A stretch of DNA of 64,000 bases. It comes from Prevotella sp. P5-50. GTDB lineage: Bacteria; Bacteroidota; Bacteroidia; Bacteroidales; Bacteroidaceae. The notes under the pieces were generated by a model, which was given only the letters and a program-made list of their open reading frames with translations, was not told the origin of the DNA and made no database searches. The stretch lies in assembly GCF_002251295.1 (NCBI RefSeq), contig NZ_NPJA01000053.1, forward strand, positions 23,983 to 87,982, in the 5' to 3' direction. Positions 17,131 through 24,407 of this stretch are shown here, in pieces (the first letter of the stretch is position 1; each line of letters opens with the position of its first letter). The position numbers and the translations under genes are program-made.

Positions 17131-17718
17131 TTATTCCTGTTCTTTTCTCATGCTGAATTCACATCCACAATACTGCTGGTTGTAAAACTGGTATTGCTTT
17201 AACAGTTCGTTGCGACGCTCCTGCAGTCCTCCTTTGCGCCAGTTTTGCGCCCAGAAGTGGATGCCTGGCACAGCCTCTTCTGCCATTTTTCCTGCTGCTG
17301 CTATTTGGTCAAGACTCTTCCAACGTGATGTGGCAAGGGTGGTGGCAATCGTGGTGAAACCACGTCGTTGTGCCTCCATGGCAGTGGCAATGAGTCGCAT
17401 ACGGAAACACTGCAGACAGCGGCCTCCCCGTTCAGGTTCACCCTCCAGCCCTTTGATAGCCGCAAGCCATGTTTCATGATTGTAGTCGCCATCTATCCAC
17501 TCGATGCCGAGTGAAGTGGCGTGGCGCTTGCTTTCTTCTTTGCGGATTTCATATTCTTCATGTGGCCAGATGTTTGGATTGAAGTAGAAGATAGTTGGGT
17601 GCACATCGTGTGCCAGCATCCATTCTACAATGGCTGAAGAACATGGAGCACAACAGGCATGTAGCATGATGCGGTTGATGCCTTCTGGAATTTCGATATC
17701 GTTTTTCTTTTTTTTCAT
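17131..17718 (-). CDS. queH: Epoxyqueuosine reductase
   Basis: QueH-type (DUF208), the last step of queuosine synthesis: epoxyqueuosine-tRNA to queuosine-tRNA. The Fe-S/Zn cysteine set is present: HACCAPCSS near the N-terminus, GRCLQCFRMR in the middle and YCGCEFS near the end. 195 residues from the ATG at 17718, which starts MKKKKNDIEIP as family members do. An ATG at 17766 would add 16 residues and overlap the upstream stop by ATGA, which also argues for coupling, so the start is uncertain. Confidence 0.9.
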   Translation of the reverse strand: MKKKKNDIEIPEGINRIMLHACCAPCSSAIVEWMLAHDVHPTIFYFNPNIWPHEEYEIRKEESKRHATSLGIEWIDGDYNHETWLAAIKGLEGEPERGGRCLQCFRMRLIATAMEAQRRGFTTIATTLATSRWKSLDQIAAAGKMAEEAVPGIHFWAQNWRKGGLQERRNELLKQYQFYNQQYCGCEFSMRKEQE

Positions 17719-17762
17719 TGTGTAGTATAGGATGTCTGTGTCAGCAACAATTCTATGGTCCG

Positions 17763-18299
17763 TCAATTAACTTTCCAAACTTTCAAGCCGATAGTGTTCT
17801 GCTCGAAAAATGGTGTGCAAACAAAGGTTGCGTCATTGAGCCAAGCATAACAACTCTCGGTGGGTGCCTCAAACACAGGTGTTGTGTTGAAGTAGAAACC
17901 CGTTTTCCCGTTGGGAAGGATAGGGTTGGCCAGAACTCCCTCGTTACGCACATGAATCATCACTCCATCTGCTGTACGGATGTTGTAGATGGCTTCAAGA
18001 TGAGTACGGTTGCGTATGGTATCTACCAGTTGATAGTCTGCACCGCCTGCCAAGACATCTCCTTTGAAACTGCTGCCGTTGGGATGTGTTCCTTCGAAGT
18101 GTCCGCCTATAATCGGTATGACGATGCGTTTGCCCATAGCTGTATTTCCCAATGTTTGTGCTGGCGAACATGCTACATGTAATGTCAGTACGTGAGTGAG
18201 TTGTGGCATGGTTGGTTCCTGAGCCATGGCCGTTAGTGGCGTGGCAAGCATCAGTAGCCAAGCCATTGTTGTCATCAAGTATAGAATAGTCTTTTTCAT
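17763..18299 (-). CDS. Secreted DUF3237 protein
   Basis: 178 residues from the ATG at 18299 (an ATG three codons upstream at 18308 is possible). Signal peptide MKKTILYLMTTMAWLLM ending near TAMAQ. The DUF3237 beta-barrel follows: GKRIVIPIIGGHFEG, GGADYQLVDTI, IYNIRTADGVMIHVRNEG, then YFNTTPVFE and YAWLNDATFVC. Members are secreted or cytoplasmic small proteins of unknown function, in several cases next to carbohydrate or lipid enzymes. queH starts at or near its stop codon, but no functional link is evident. Confidence 0.85.
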   Translation of the reverse strand: MKKTILYLMTTMAWLLMLATPLTAMAQEPTMPQLTHVLTLHVACSPAQTLGNTAMGKRIVIPIIGGHFEGTHPNGSSFKGDVLAGGADYQLVDTIRNRTHLEAIYNIRTADGVMIHVRNEGVLANPILPNGKTGFYFNTTPVFEAPTESCYAWLNDATFVCTPFFEQNTIGLKVWKVN

Positions 18300-18327
18300 T
18301 GTCACCATTTAATTGTTGCTTGGTCTG

Positions 18328-18359
18328 CAAAGTTACTATCTTTTTTCTTTATACCCAAA
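18328..18359 (-). promoter_or_regulatory. Promoter TTTG-N20-TAACTTTG for the DUF3237-queH unit
   Basis: On the minus strand TTTG (18356-18359) and TAACTTTG (18328-18335) are 20 bases apart. The transcript should begin near 18321, giving a leader of about 20 bases. Confidence 0.7.
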
Positions 18360-18434
18360 TCTAATGGCAGATTTGCACCAAAACATGAGGTGCCGATATT
18401 CCGTTATGTTAAAATGATGTGGCGCCATAATTGC

Positions 18435-18442
18435 TACCTTTG
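18435..18442 (+). promoter_or_regulatory. Promoter -7 box (TACCTTTG) before a short leader transcript
   Basis: TACCTTTG fits TAnnTTTG. It precedes a 13-codon histidine-rich ORF by about 40 bases and a strong terminator by about 100. The -33 region has TGTTAA rather than TTTG, so the match is partial. Confidence 0.5.
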
Positions 18443-18482
18443 CACCGGCAATCAAAAATCATTTCTATAGACGACTGAAGAG

Positions 18483-18524
18483 ATGCACGACCACAATACC
18501 GACTTTCATAAACACAAATCATAA
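18483..18524 (+). CDS. Histidine-rich 13-codon leader peptide candidate
   Basis: ATG to TAA, encoding MHDHNTDFHKHKS: four histidines in thirteen residues (codons 2, 4, 9, 11). It is flanked by a promoter box upstream and, 18 bases after the stop, by a 13-bp hairpin with a T-run. This is the architecture of a leader peptide in transcription attenuation, and His codons would fit control by histidyl-tRNA charging. But no histidine gene follows: the next gene (18808) encodes DUF3810 and has its own promoter. It may be a relic, a small RNA, or chance. Confidence 0.35.
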   Translation: MHDHNTDFHKHKS

Positions 18525-18542
18525 TTATCAATTTAGGTTTGG

Positions 18543-18577
18543 GGCAATGTCCATCGTGATGGTGGGTGTTGCCTTTT
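18543..18577 (+). terminator. Intrinsic terminator after the leader ORF
   Basis: Stem 18543-18555 with 18561-18573 (GGCAATGTCCATC / GGTGGGTGTTGCC, 13 pairs including four G-U) and a 5-base loop, followed directly by TTTT and shortly after by TTTTT. No annotated gene lies just upstream, only the 13-codon ORF. Confidence 0.65.
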
Positions 18578-18646
18578 GATATTTTTATGGCTATTGCAAA
18601 TGACAATGCTATTCCTGTTTATGGACGATACTATTGGTGCTGTTTT

Positions 18647-18679
18647 CCTTCGGGATGCCTTCGGGATCCGTTCGGGATG
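18647..18679. repeat. Three tandem 11-bp repeats (inverted relative to 3678-3710)
   Basis: CCTTCGGGATG, CCTTCGGGATC and CGTTCGGGATG in tandem; reverse complement matches the CATCCCGAAGG triplet near 3700. The frame open through it has no protein features. Confidence 0.6.
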
Positions 18680-18747
18680 TGTTTTATGTCGGTAGGATAG
18701 TATCATTCCCGATAGCTGAAGTATAGAAGAAAAAGCGATAAACATCC

Positions 18748-18778
18748 TTTGTGGATTGAAGAGAAAAGTGTATCTTTG
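18748..18778 (+). promoter_or_regulatory. Promoter TTTG-N19-TATCTTTG for the DUF3810 gene
   Basis: TTTG at 18748-18751 and TATCTTTG at 18771-18778, 19 bases apart; both boxes perfect. Start codon follows 29 bases on. Confidence 0.75.
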
Positions 18779-18807
18779 CTGCATCTTTCTGAAAGATGCG
18801 ATAAAAT

Positions 18808-19866
18808 ATGAAGTGGAATAGACGTAGAAAGATACTCGTAGTATTCTTGGTAATCGTTGTTGCCGTACAAGGTATAGGTGGGTTGGGTGACTATTATGCC
18901 CAAGCGGTCTATCCATGTGTTGCTACCGTTTTGACATTCTTGTCAGGATATGTGCCCTTTGCCATAGGCGACTTGTTTATAGCCTTGAGTATCATCGGTA
19001 TTGTGGCATTTCCGTTCTATGCTGTTCGTCGGAAGAATAAAACTGTGGGCTATGCCATTGCTGGGGTGGGTGAGTATCTGTTGTGTGTCTATGTGTGGTT
19101 CTATCTGGCATGGGGATTAAACTATGCCCAGTCTGATTTTTATCATCGAAGTCATACACCCCGTTATGAAGCCAACAATGATCAACTGCGACATTTTGCA
19201 TGGCGTTATGCCGATAGTTTGAATGCCACTTATAGTAAAACAGTCATTTATGATACTCTGCGAGTGCCGTCTTTGGTGGTGGCAGGTTATAAGCGTTTAG
19301 CCCAGCAGAATATGGGTGTCCATGCCCCTTTCCATGTTCATACGCAAGCCAAGACCATGCTTTTCACTTCGTTGAGTTCCAAGGTAGGAGTGACCGGCAG
19401 TATGGGTCCTTTCTTCTGCGAGTTTACGCTCAATGGCGATTTGCGTGCCCACGAGTATCCATCCACGTTTGCCCACGAGTATGCTCATCTACTTGGCATC
19501 ACCAACGAGGGTGAAGCCAATTTCTATGCCTATCAGGTTTGTACATCATCTGCCGACCGCACGATGCGCTTTTGTGGCTATTATGCCATCTTCTTTCATG
19601 TGTTGCGTAGTGTAGATGCTGTACTTGGTGATGAGGCAGCCGAAGATTTCCTGCAATATGTACGACCGGAAATCAGGCAGATGGCATCTGCCGACCGCAA
19701 CTATTGGCGTTCGAAATACAGTACCTGGTTGGGCAACTTGCAAAATGCGGTCTATGAGTTTTATCTGAGAACCAATCGGGTTGATGGCGGACGGAAGAGT
19801 TATTCGCAAGTGGTGGCGCTGATACTCTCATGGGAGCAACGCCAAGGACAGATGCAACGCCGTTGA
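18808..19866 (+). CDS. DUF3810 membrane protein with metalloprotease signature
   Basis: 352 residues. Three hydrophobic helices in the first 110 residues, then a soluble domain. Near residue 225 it carries HEYAHLLGITNEGEANFYAY: an HExxH zinc motif followed by a downstream glutamate in NEGEAN, the pattern of gluzincin-type metalloproteases. DUF3810 proteins are assigned to this type but no substrate is established. The catalytic part should lie on the periplasmic or cytosolic face depending on topology, which I cannot fix. It is monocistronic by its own promoter and the terminator hairpin downstream. Confidence 0.88.
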   Translation: MKWNRRRKILVVFLVIVVAVQGIGGLGDYYAQAVYPCVATVLTFLSGYVPFAIGDLFIALSIIGIVAFPFYAVRRKNKTVGYAIAGVGEYLLCVYVWFYLAWGLNYAQSDFYHRSHTPRYEANNDQLRHFAWRYADSLNATYSKTVIYDTLRVPSLVVAGYKRLAQQNMGVHAPFHVHTQAKTMLFTSLSSKVGVTGSMGPFFCEFTLNGDLRAHEYPSTFAHEYAHLLGITNEGEANFYAYQVCTSSADRTMRFCGYYAIFFHVLRSVDAVLGDEAAEDFLQYVRPEIRQMASADRNYWRSKYSTWLGNLQNAVYEFYLRTNRVDGGRKSYSQVVALILSWEQRQGQMQRR

Positions 19867-19911
19867 ATAGACTATAAAACAATGTGTTATAGACGGATAG
19901 GTAATGGCTGA

Positions 19912-20026
19912 TACAAAAAAAACTGGGTGTGTCTCGCGACAGTCCCAGTTTCTGTTTTCTAACTAACTTATTATCAACTATTCATTACTCTTTCTTTGTT
20001 ATGCACAAAAGTTATTTCCTGTTTGC
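19912..20026 (-). ncRNA. Candidate small RNA, divergent from the LacI gene
   Basis: On the minus strand a TACCTTTG box (20032-20039) is followed after about 75 bases by a strong terminator: AAACTGGG, an inner GTC/GAC stem with loop, CCCAGTT and a run of eight T (19915-19922). The expected transcript is about 110 nt. It holds only a two-codon ORF (ATG AAT TAG). The same hairpin also ends with a T-rich tail on the plus strand and can serve the DUF3810 gene, so the minus transcript may be incidental. Confidence 0.45.
19915..19951. terminator. Bidirectional terminator hairpin
   Basis: Stem AACTGGG / CCCAGTT with an inner TGTC-TCGC-GACA stem, giving a perfect outer pairing. Minus strand has T8 after it; plus strand has TCTGTTTTC. 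It ends DUF3810 transcription on the plus strand. Confidence 0.7.
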
Positions 20027-20031
20027 TGATG

Positions 20032-20039
20032 CAAAGGTA
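20032..20039 (-). promoter_or_regulatory. Promoter -7 box (TACCTTTG) of the candidate small RNA
   Basis: TACCTTTG on the minus strand with a T-rich -33 region. No protein gene lies downstream on this strand, only the terminator about 100 bases on. Confidence 0.45.
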
Positions 20040-20082
20040 TGTACATTTTATGATAAAAAACAGAAAATGAATGAAAAAACAC

Positions 20083-20098
20083 ACGTAAACGTTTGCGC
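20083..20098. promoter_or_regulatory. LacI-family operator-like palindrome over the lacI promoter
   Basis: ACGTAAACGTTTGCGC is a 16-bp near-palindrome with the central AAACGTTT typical of LacI/PurR/CcpA operators (6 of 8 half-site positions are symmetric). It covers the TTTG -33 box at 20092-20095 of the following regulator gene. Autorepression is the natural reading. Confidence 0.6.
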
Positions 20099-20123
20099 CA
20101 TTGCGAGTTTTTTTGTATTTTTG
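20092..20123 (+). promoter_or_regulatory. Promoter TTTG-N20-TATTTTTG, nearly leaderless
   Basis: TTTG 20092-20095 and TATTTTTG 20116-20123, 20 bases apart. Transcription should start around 20129-20131, at the ATG itself, so the mRNA may be leaderless or have only a few leader bases. Confidence 0.65.
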
Positions 20124-20128
20124 CAGCA

Positions 20129-21154
20129 ATGAACAATAGAAAGCAACATAGAACATCGTTGAAGGACCTGGCTAAAGAGCTCAATGTGAGTATTGCTACA
20201 GTCAGTCGTGCCCTGCGCAGTTCTTCGGAAATAGGCCATGAAATGCAGGAAAAGGTGAAGGCTTTAGCCAAACTACGCAACTATCGCCCCAACCCTTTTG
20301 CACAGAGTTTGCGTAAAGAAGCTCCAAAGATTATTGGCGTGGTGCTGCCCAATTTGGTGACCCACTATTATGCTGCGGTACTCGATGGCATAGAAGATGA
20401 GGCCAAACGATCGGGCTATAGCGTCATTAGTGCCAATAGCCATGAATCATTTGATATTGAAACACAAGCCATCGACAACTTTATCAATCTCCATGTGGAG
20501 GGCATTATAGCTTGTTTGTCACAATCCACTACTGATTACAGCCACTTTGAGGAGATTGCAGAGATGGGCATTCCTTTGGTATTCTTTGGTCGTACTTGTC
20601 TGAAAGAGCGCTTCTCGTGTGTCACAGCCAATGGTGACCAAGCCGCCCAGATGGCTACTCAGCATTTGATAGATACCGGTAGTCGTCGCATAGCCTTTAT
20701 CGGCGGTCCTAACCACCTCGATATGGTTCAGCGTCGTAAACATGGTTATCTTGAAGCACTTCGTGAAAATCAGATTCCCATCGAGCGTGAACTTGTGAAA
20801 TGCGGATCGATAGATTATGATGCCGTACTTTCCAATACTGTTACCCTACTTAAAGAGCAGAAACCTGATGCCATAGTGGCTTTCAACGATATCATCACCT
20901 TTGCCGCATTCAATGCCATTCGTGAGGCAGGATTGCGCATACCCGACGATGTGGCACTCATCGGCTTTACCGATGACGTGCATGCTGCATACGTCACGCC
21001 GCAAATGTCAGCCATCGTCGATCAGGCTCACCAAATGGGTGCAACAGCCTGTCAATTGCTGCTCAAGAATATTGCAGGAGATACAGGCGTATATCACAAA
21101 ATTGTGCCGCAACAGTTGGTCATCCGTGGTACCTCGGCTAAAAAACCGCAGTAA
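20129..21154 (+). CDS. LacI-family transcriptional regulator
   Basis: 341 residues from the ATG at 20129; the frame is open 12 codons upstream but those codons lie inside the promoter. Residues 9-55 hold the LacI helix-turn-helix and hinge: SLKDLAKELNVSIATVSRALR, then YRPNPFAQSLR. The remaining part is a periplasmic-binding-protein-like sensor (IIGVVLPNLVTHYYA, GRTCLKERFSCV, IAFIGGP, LIGFTDD). It should bind a sugar or related effector. It lies just before a sensor kinase and three glycosidase genes, with an operator-like palindrome over its own promoter; regulation of those genes is inference. Confidence 0.93.
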   Translation: MNNRKQHRTSLKDLAKELNVSIATVSRALRSSSEIGHEMQEKVKALAKLRNYRPNPFAQSLRKEAPKIIGVVLPNLVTHYYAAVLDGIEDEAKRSGYSVISANSHESFDIETQAIDNFINLHVEGIIACLSQSTTDYSHFEEIAEMGIPLVFFGRTCLKERFSCVTANGDQAAQMATQHLIDTGSRRIAFIGGPNHLDMVQRRKHGYLEALRENQIPIERELVKCGSIDYDAVLSNTVTLLKEQKPDAIVAFNDIITFAAFNAIREAGLRIPDDVALIGFTDDVHAAYVTPQMSAIVDQAHQMGATACQLLLKNIAGDTGVYHKIVPQQLVIRGTSAKKPQ

Positions 21155-21188
21155 GTAGTAGGTCGAGGACCAAAAAAGGCTGACTATG

Positions 21189-21220
21189 TTTGGTCTTTTC
21201 AATAAAAAAGAGTACATTTG
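21189..21220 (+). promoter_or_regulatory. Promoter TTTG-N20-TACATTTG of the sensor-GH31 unit
   Basis: TTTG 21189-21192 and TACATTTG 21213-21220, 20 bases apart. It begins a unit containing the propeller sensor and GH31 gene, whose coding regions are 37 bases apart. Confidence 0.7.
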
Positions 21221-21289
21221 CACCATATTATATATAACTCGTAAAACCTAAAATAAATGCCTCTGGCATTGATGCTAATGACTGTAAAT

Positions 21290-24200
21290 ATGAGAAGGAT
21301 GATCATGTTACTGACGCTGATGGTCAGCTTTGTGCTGACAGTCGGTGCTGCTATTGATGACATTAAGTTTAGCCGACTTGATACCCGTGACGGACTGAGC
21401 AACTCACAGATTCTTTGTGTGAAGCGCGACTCCAAGGGATTTGTATGGATAGGAACTCCCTATGGCCTTAATCGATACGACGGATATCGTATCAAGACAT
21501 TCTACTCATACGCCAAAGATACCACTACGCTACGCAACAATTATGTGGATGAGATCTATGAGGCATACGATGGAAAACTATGGTTGAAGCAGGGTATGAA
21601 CTATACCATCTTCGACCCAGTAACCGAGTCATGTGACAGACATCCTGAGCGTTGGTTGCAGCAACACGGCGTGGCGGGTGGTATCGAGCGCCTTTATATA
21701 GACAAGCATCATCATTTTTGGGTAAAAACCTATGATACTGGTTTCTGGCATTATAATCCTTATACCAAAGAAGCCAAGCAGTTTAATTTCGGTTATGGCC
21801 GCCAAGAGTTCAATTCCGACTTTGGTGTATCGAGTTTTGCAGAGATAGGCAAGAGCTTGTTGGTATCTTCACACAATGGTGAGGTGTTCTGTTTCAACAG
21901 AGAGAAAAACTGGATTAGTTGGAAAGATGCTTATATTCGTGAGAAAGGACTCTTCAACAATCAGGAATGTAAGTTGCGTACCGATGCCGATGGTAATCTC
22001 TGGATGATAACCGTGGTAGGCTGTTTTGTGAAGTCGAAAGGACGTTGGATTCTTTCTTATAAAGAACTGGCGAAACGCTGGGGCGTGGAATTGCCTGACG
22101 GACTGAGCATTTGGGATATTTGTTCGGATAGCAAAAAGCGCGTTTGGATAGCTACCGACCATACAGGACTCTTTCTTGTTGACCGCCAAGCGCATGAGGT
22201 GCGCCAGTTCTTGACTCAGAAAAACGACGGTACGTCTATCAGCGAAAACACCCTCCGCTTTCTTTATCGCGACCAGCAGGGTCGTATTTGGATTGGTACC
22301 TATATGAATGGCGTCAATATGTTTAAAGAGGGACTCTCCAATTTCCGCCATCTTGATCTGGGAAATATCACCACCATCACTTCCGATAAATCCTTCTTCT
22401 GGCTGGGAACCAATGATGCGGGTATCATTCGCATGGATCGTAAAACTGGCGAACAGGTTGTTTTCGACCGCAACAACAGTGGCATTGCCACCAATACCAT
22501 GGTCAGTTCGTTGGTTTCACGTGACGGTACCGTATGGTTTGGAACCTATGAAGGTGGACTGATACGTTTCCGTGGTGGTGCTATCACTAATTTCCGCTCA
22601 TCGGGTAAACCGGGTGAATTGGCCAATAACAATATCTGGTCGATATGTGAAGACCGTCAGGGCAATATCTGGATTGGCACATTGGGTAACGGTATTCAGC
22701 GCTTAACCCGTGCAGGACGCTTTGACACACCTATCACCAGCCATAACTCTATCTTGGTATCAGACTATATCTCGACTGTCAATTTGACGAAGAAAAACTG
22801 GTTGATGGTATCCCATTCCAATTTCTATTCGATTGTGAATCCCGTTTCTGGCAAGATTATCAATCGCAATATTATTGACAATAAAGAGGGCATCGGTATT
22901 ACCGAATCCTCAATATGTACTATGGAGGACAGTCGGGGACTTGCCTGGCAGGGCTCTTCATCGGGTGCAACCATCTGGGACACGAAGACCAATGCTGTCT
23001 ATCTGATTGATATGCGTTCCGGACTCATTGGTTCTACCGTCAATGCCATGGTGGAAGACAACAACCACACGGTATGGCTGGTGACTGATCATGGCGTATC
23101 AAACGTCATCCCGCAGCAAAAAGACGGACAATGGAACTTTATCATCCGCACTTTCAATAGCAACGACGGTCTCCAGAACGGTCCGTTCAACCAGCGTGCC
23201 ATCTGTAAGACTGCCGATGGACTTATCCTGGTGGGTGGTCAGGAAGGTCTTGATGTCATCAATCCGAAGCTGATGCGCGAAGAGAAGTATAAGGAATATC
23301 CCGTATTCAGCGGCCTGAAACTCTTTGAACAGGACGTAAAGGTTGGTGAAAAGATTGACGGTCGCATCATATTACGTAAGGCACTGAACATCTGTCGTGC
23401 CGTTCGCTTGAAATACAACGACCAGTTTACCATTCAGTTGGGAAGTTCCAATGGCGAAATCCATCACCGCTCGCGCTTCCTCTATCGCCTCGATGGTGTG
23501 AACAACGACTGGATTAGAACCGAAGAAGCCAACCCCAACATTACTTATATGAGTCTGCCTTCAGGATCTTATACCCTGCGCGTACGCATGCTCAACGACG
23601 ATGGTACCATTGGTAGTGAAGAGGCAACACTCACCATTATTATACAGCCTCCGTTCTGGCGTTCATGGTGGATGATCATGATGCTGTTGCTGGTTGCCGC
23701 CTTTGGCATTTGGTGGTGGCGCAAGAATTATATGCGTCGTCAGGCTAAACGCCAAGCCGCCTTCGCATTGCGCCTTGAGATGGAGAAGCGCCAATGGATG
23801 GCAGAGATGAAAGCATCGATGGCAGCAGAACAGCCAGCAACAGGAGATGCTGTTGTTGAAGAACCTGTGCGCCACCTTATGATGCATACGGAATATGCCG
23901 ACCTTGTAGCAGTGATTAAGAAGCAATGTGCTGAATATGTGAAAGGCAACAAGGGTGTAAAGATTAGCAATGTCATGCTTATCGACGAACTCTTTATGGA
24001 GTTTGACGTCGTTCTGATCAAGCGCATGCTCAACATCTTGTTTACCAATTCACAGAAATTTGCCGCCAAGAACTGCCACATTAGTGTTGGGCTCATTCGA
24101 AAGGACAATGGTAACGTACAGATCCAAGTGGCTGACAATGGTATCGGAGTGGCTGATGAGTATAAACCACATATGTTTGACCATACAGCAGGTGTTGACG

Positions 24201-24370
24201 AACTCGAACTCGCTCTTGTCAAAGACATCATAGTGGCACATGGTGGAACCATCGAAGTGAAGGACAACCCTGGTGGCGGAACCATCATGGTGATCGACTT
24301 GCCAGCAAAAGGCATGGTGGAAGAAGCTGAAATTATGGACGACGACCATGCTGACGATGAAATAAAATAA
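21290..24370 (+). CDS. Two-component-propeller sensor with degenerate kinase, no receiver/AraC output
   Basis: 1026 residues from ATG 21290, chosen because MRRMIMLLTLMVSFVL makes a proper signal peptide; ATG 21257 would add 11 residues. Periplasmic part: two seven-bladed beta-propellers with repeated WIGT and DGLSN motifs (about 20-700) and a Y_Y_Y domain (about 705-790). One membrane helix follows near 800 (WWMIMMLLLVAAFGIW), then a coiled helix. The C-terminal ATPase domain keeps N box LNILFTNSQKFAA, G1 ADNGIGVAD and G2 NPGGGT. The HisKA histidine motif is not visible, and the receiver and AraC domains of full hybrid (HTCS) regulators are missing. It probably senses an oligosaccharide but cannot signal by the standard route alone. 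Confidence 0.85.
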   Translation: MRRMIMLLTLMVSFVLTVGAAIDDIKFSRLDTRDGLSNSQILCVKRDSKGFVWIGTPYGLNRYDGYRIKTFYSYAKDTTTLRNNYVDEIYEAYDGKLWLKQGMNYTIFDPVTESCDRHPERWLQQHGVAGGIERLYIDKHHHFWVKTYDTGFWHYNPYTKEAKQFNFGYGRQEFNSDFGVSSFAEIGKSLLVSSHNGEVFCFNREKNWISWKDAYIREKGLFNNQECKLRTDADGNLWMITVVGCFVKSKGRWILSYKELAKRWGVELPDGLSIWDICSDSKKRVWIATDHTGLFLVDRQAHEVRQFLTQKNDGTSISENTLRFLYRDQQGRIWIGTYMNGVNMFKEGLSNFRHLDLGNITTITSDKSFFWLGTNDAGIIRMDRKTGEQVVFDRNNSGIATNTMVSSLVSRDGTVWFGTYEGGLIRFRGGAITNFRSSGKPGELANNNIWSICEDRQGNIWIGTLGNGIQRLTRAGRFDTPITSHNSILVSDYISTVNLTKKNWLMVSHSNFYSIVNPVSGKIINRNIIDNKEGIGITESSICTMEDSRGLAWQGSSSGATIWDTKTNAVYLIDMRSGLIGSTVNAMVEDNNHTVWLVTDHGVSNVIPQQKDGQWNFIIRTFNSNDGLQNGPFNQRAICKTADGLILVGGQEGLDVINPKLMREEKYKEYPVFSGLKLFEQDVKVGEKIDGRIILRKALNICRAVRLKYNDQFTIQLGSSNGEIHHRSRFLYRLDGVNNDWIRTEEANPNITYMSLPSGSYTLRVRMLNDDGTIGSEEATLTIIIQPPFWRSWWMIMMLLLVAAFGIWWWRKNYMRRQAKRQAAFALRLEMEKRQWMAEMKASMAAEQPATGDAVVEEPVRHLMMHTEYADLVAVIKKQCAEYVKGNKGVKISNVMLIDELFMEFDVVLIKRMLNILFTNSQKFAAKNCHISVGLIRKDNGNVQIQVADNGIGVADEYKPHMFDHTAGVDELELALVKDIIVAHGGTIEVKDNPGGGTIMVIDLPAKGMVEEAEIMDDDHADDEIK

Positions 24371-24407
24371 TTGAAAAAAGTAGTATATAATAACCCTAAA
24401 TGATCAA

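Noticed and set aside
18587..18703. Small frame after the leader terminator
   Set aside because: It spans the 11-bp repeats, and the encoded residues have no features; a repeat artefact.
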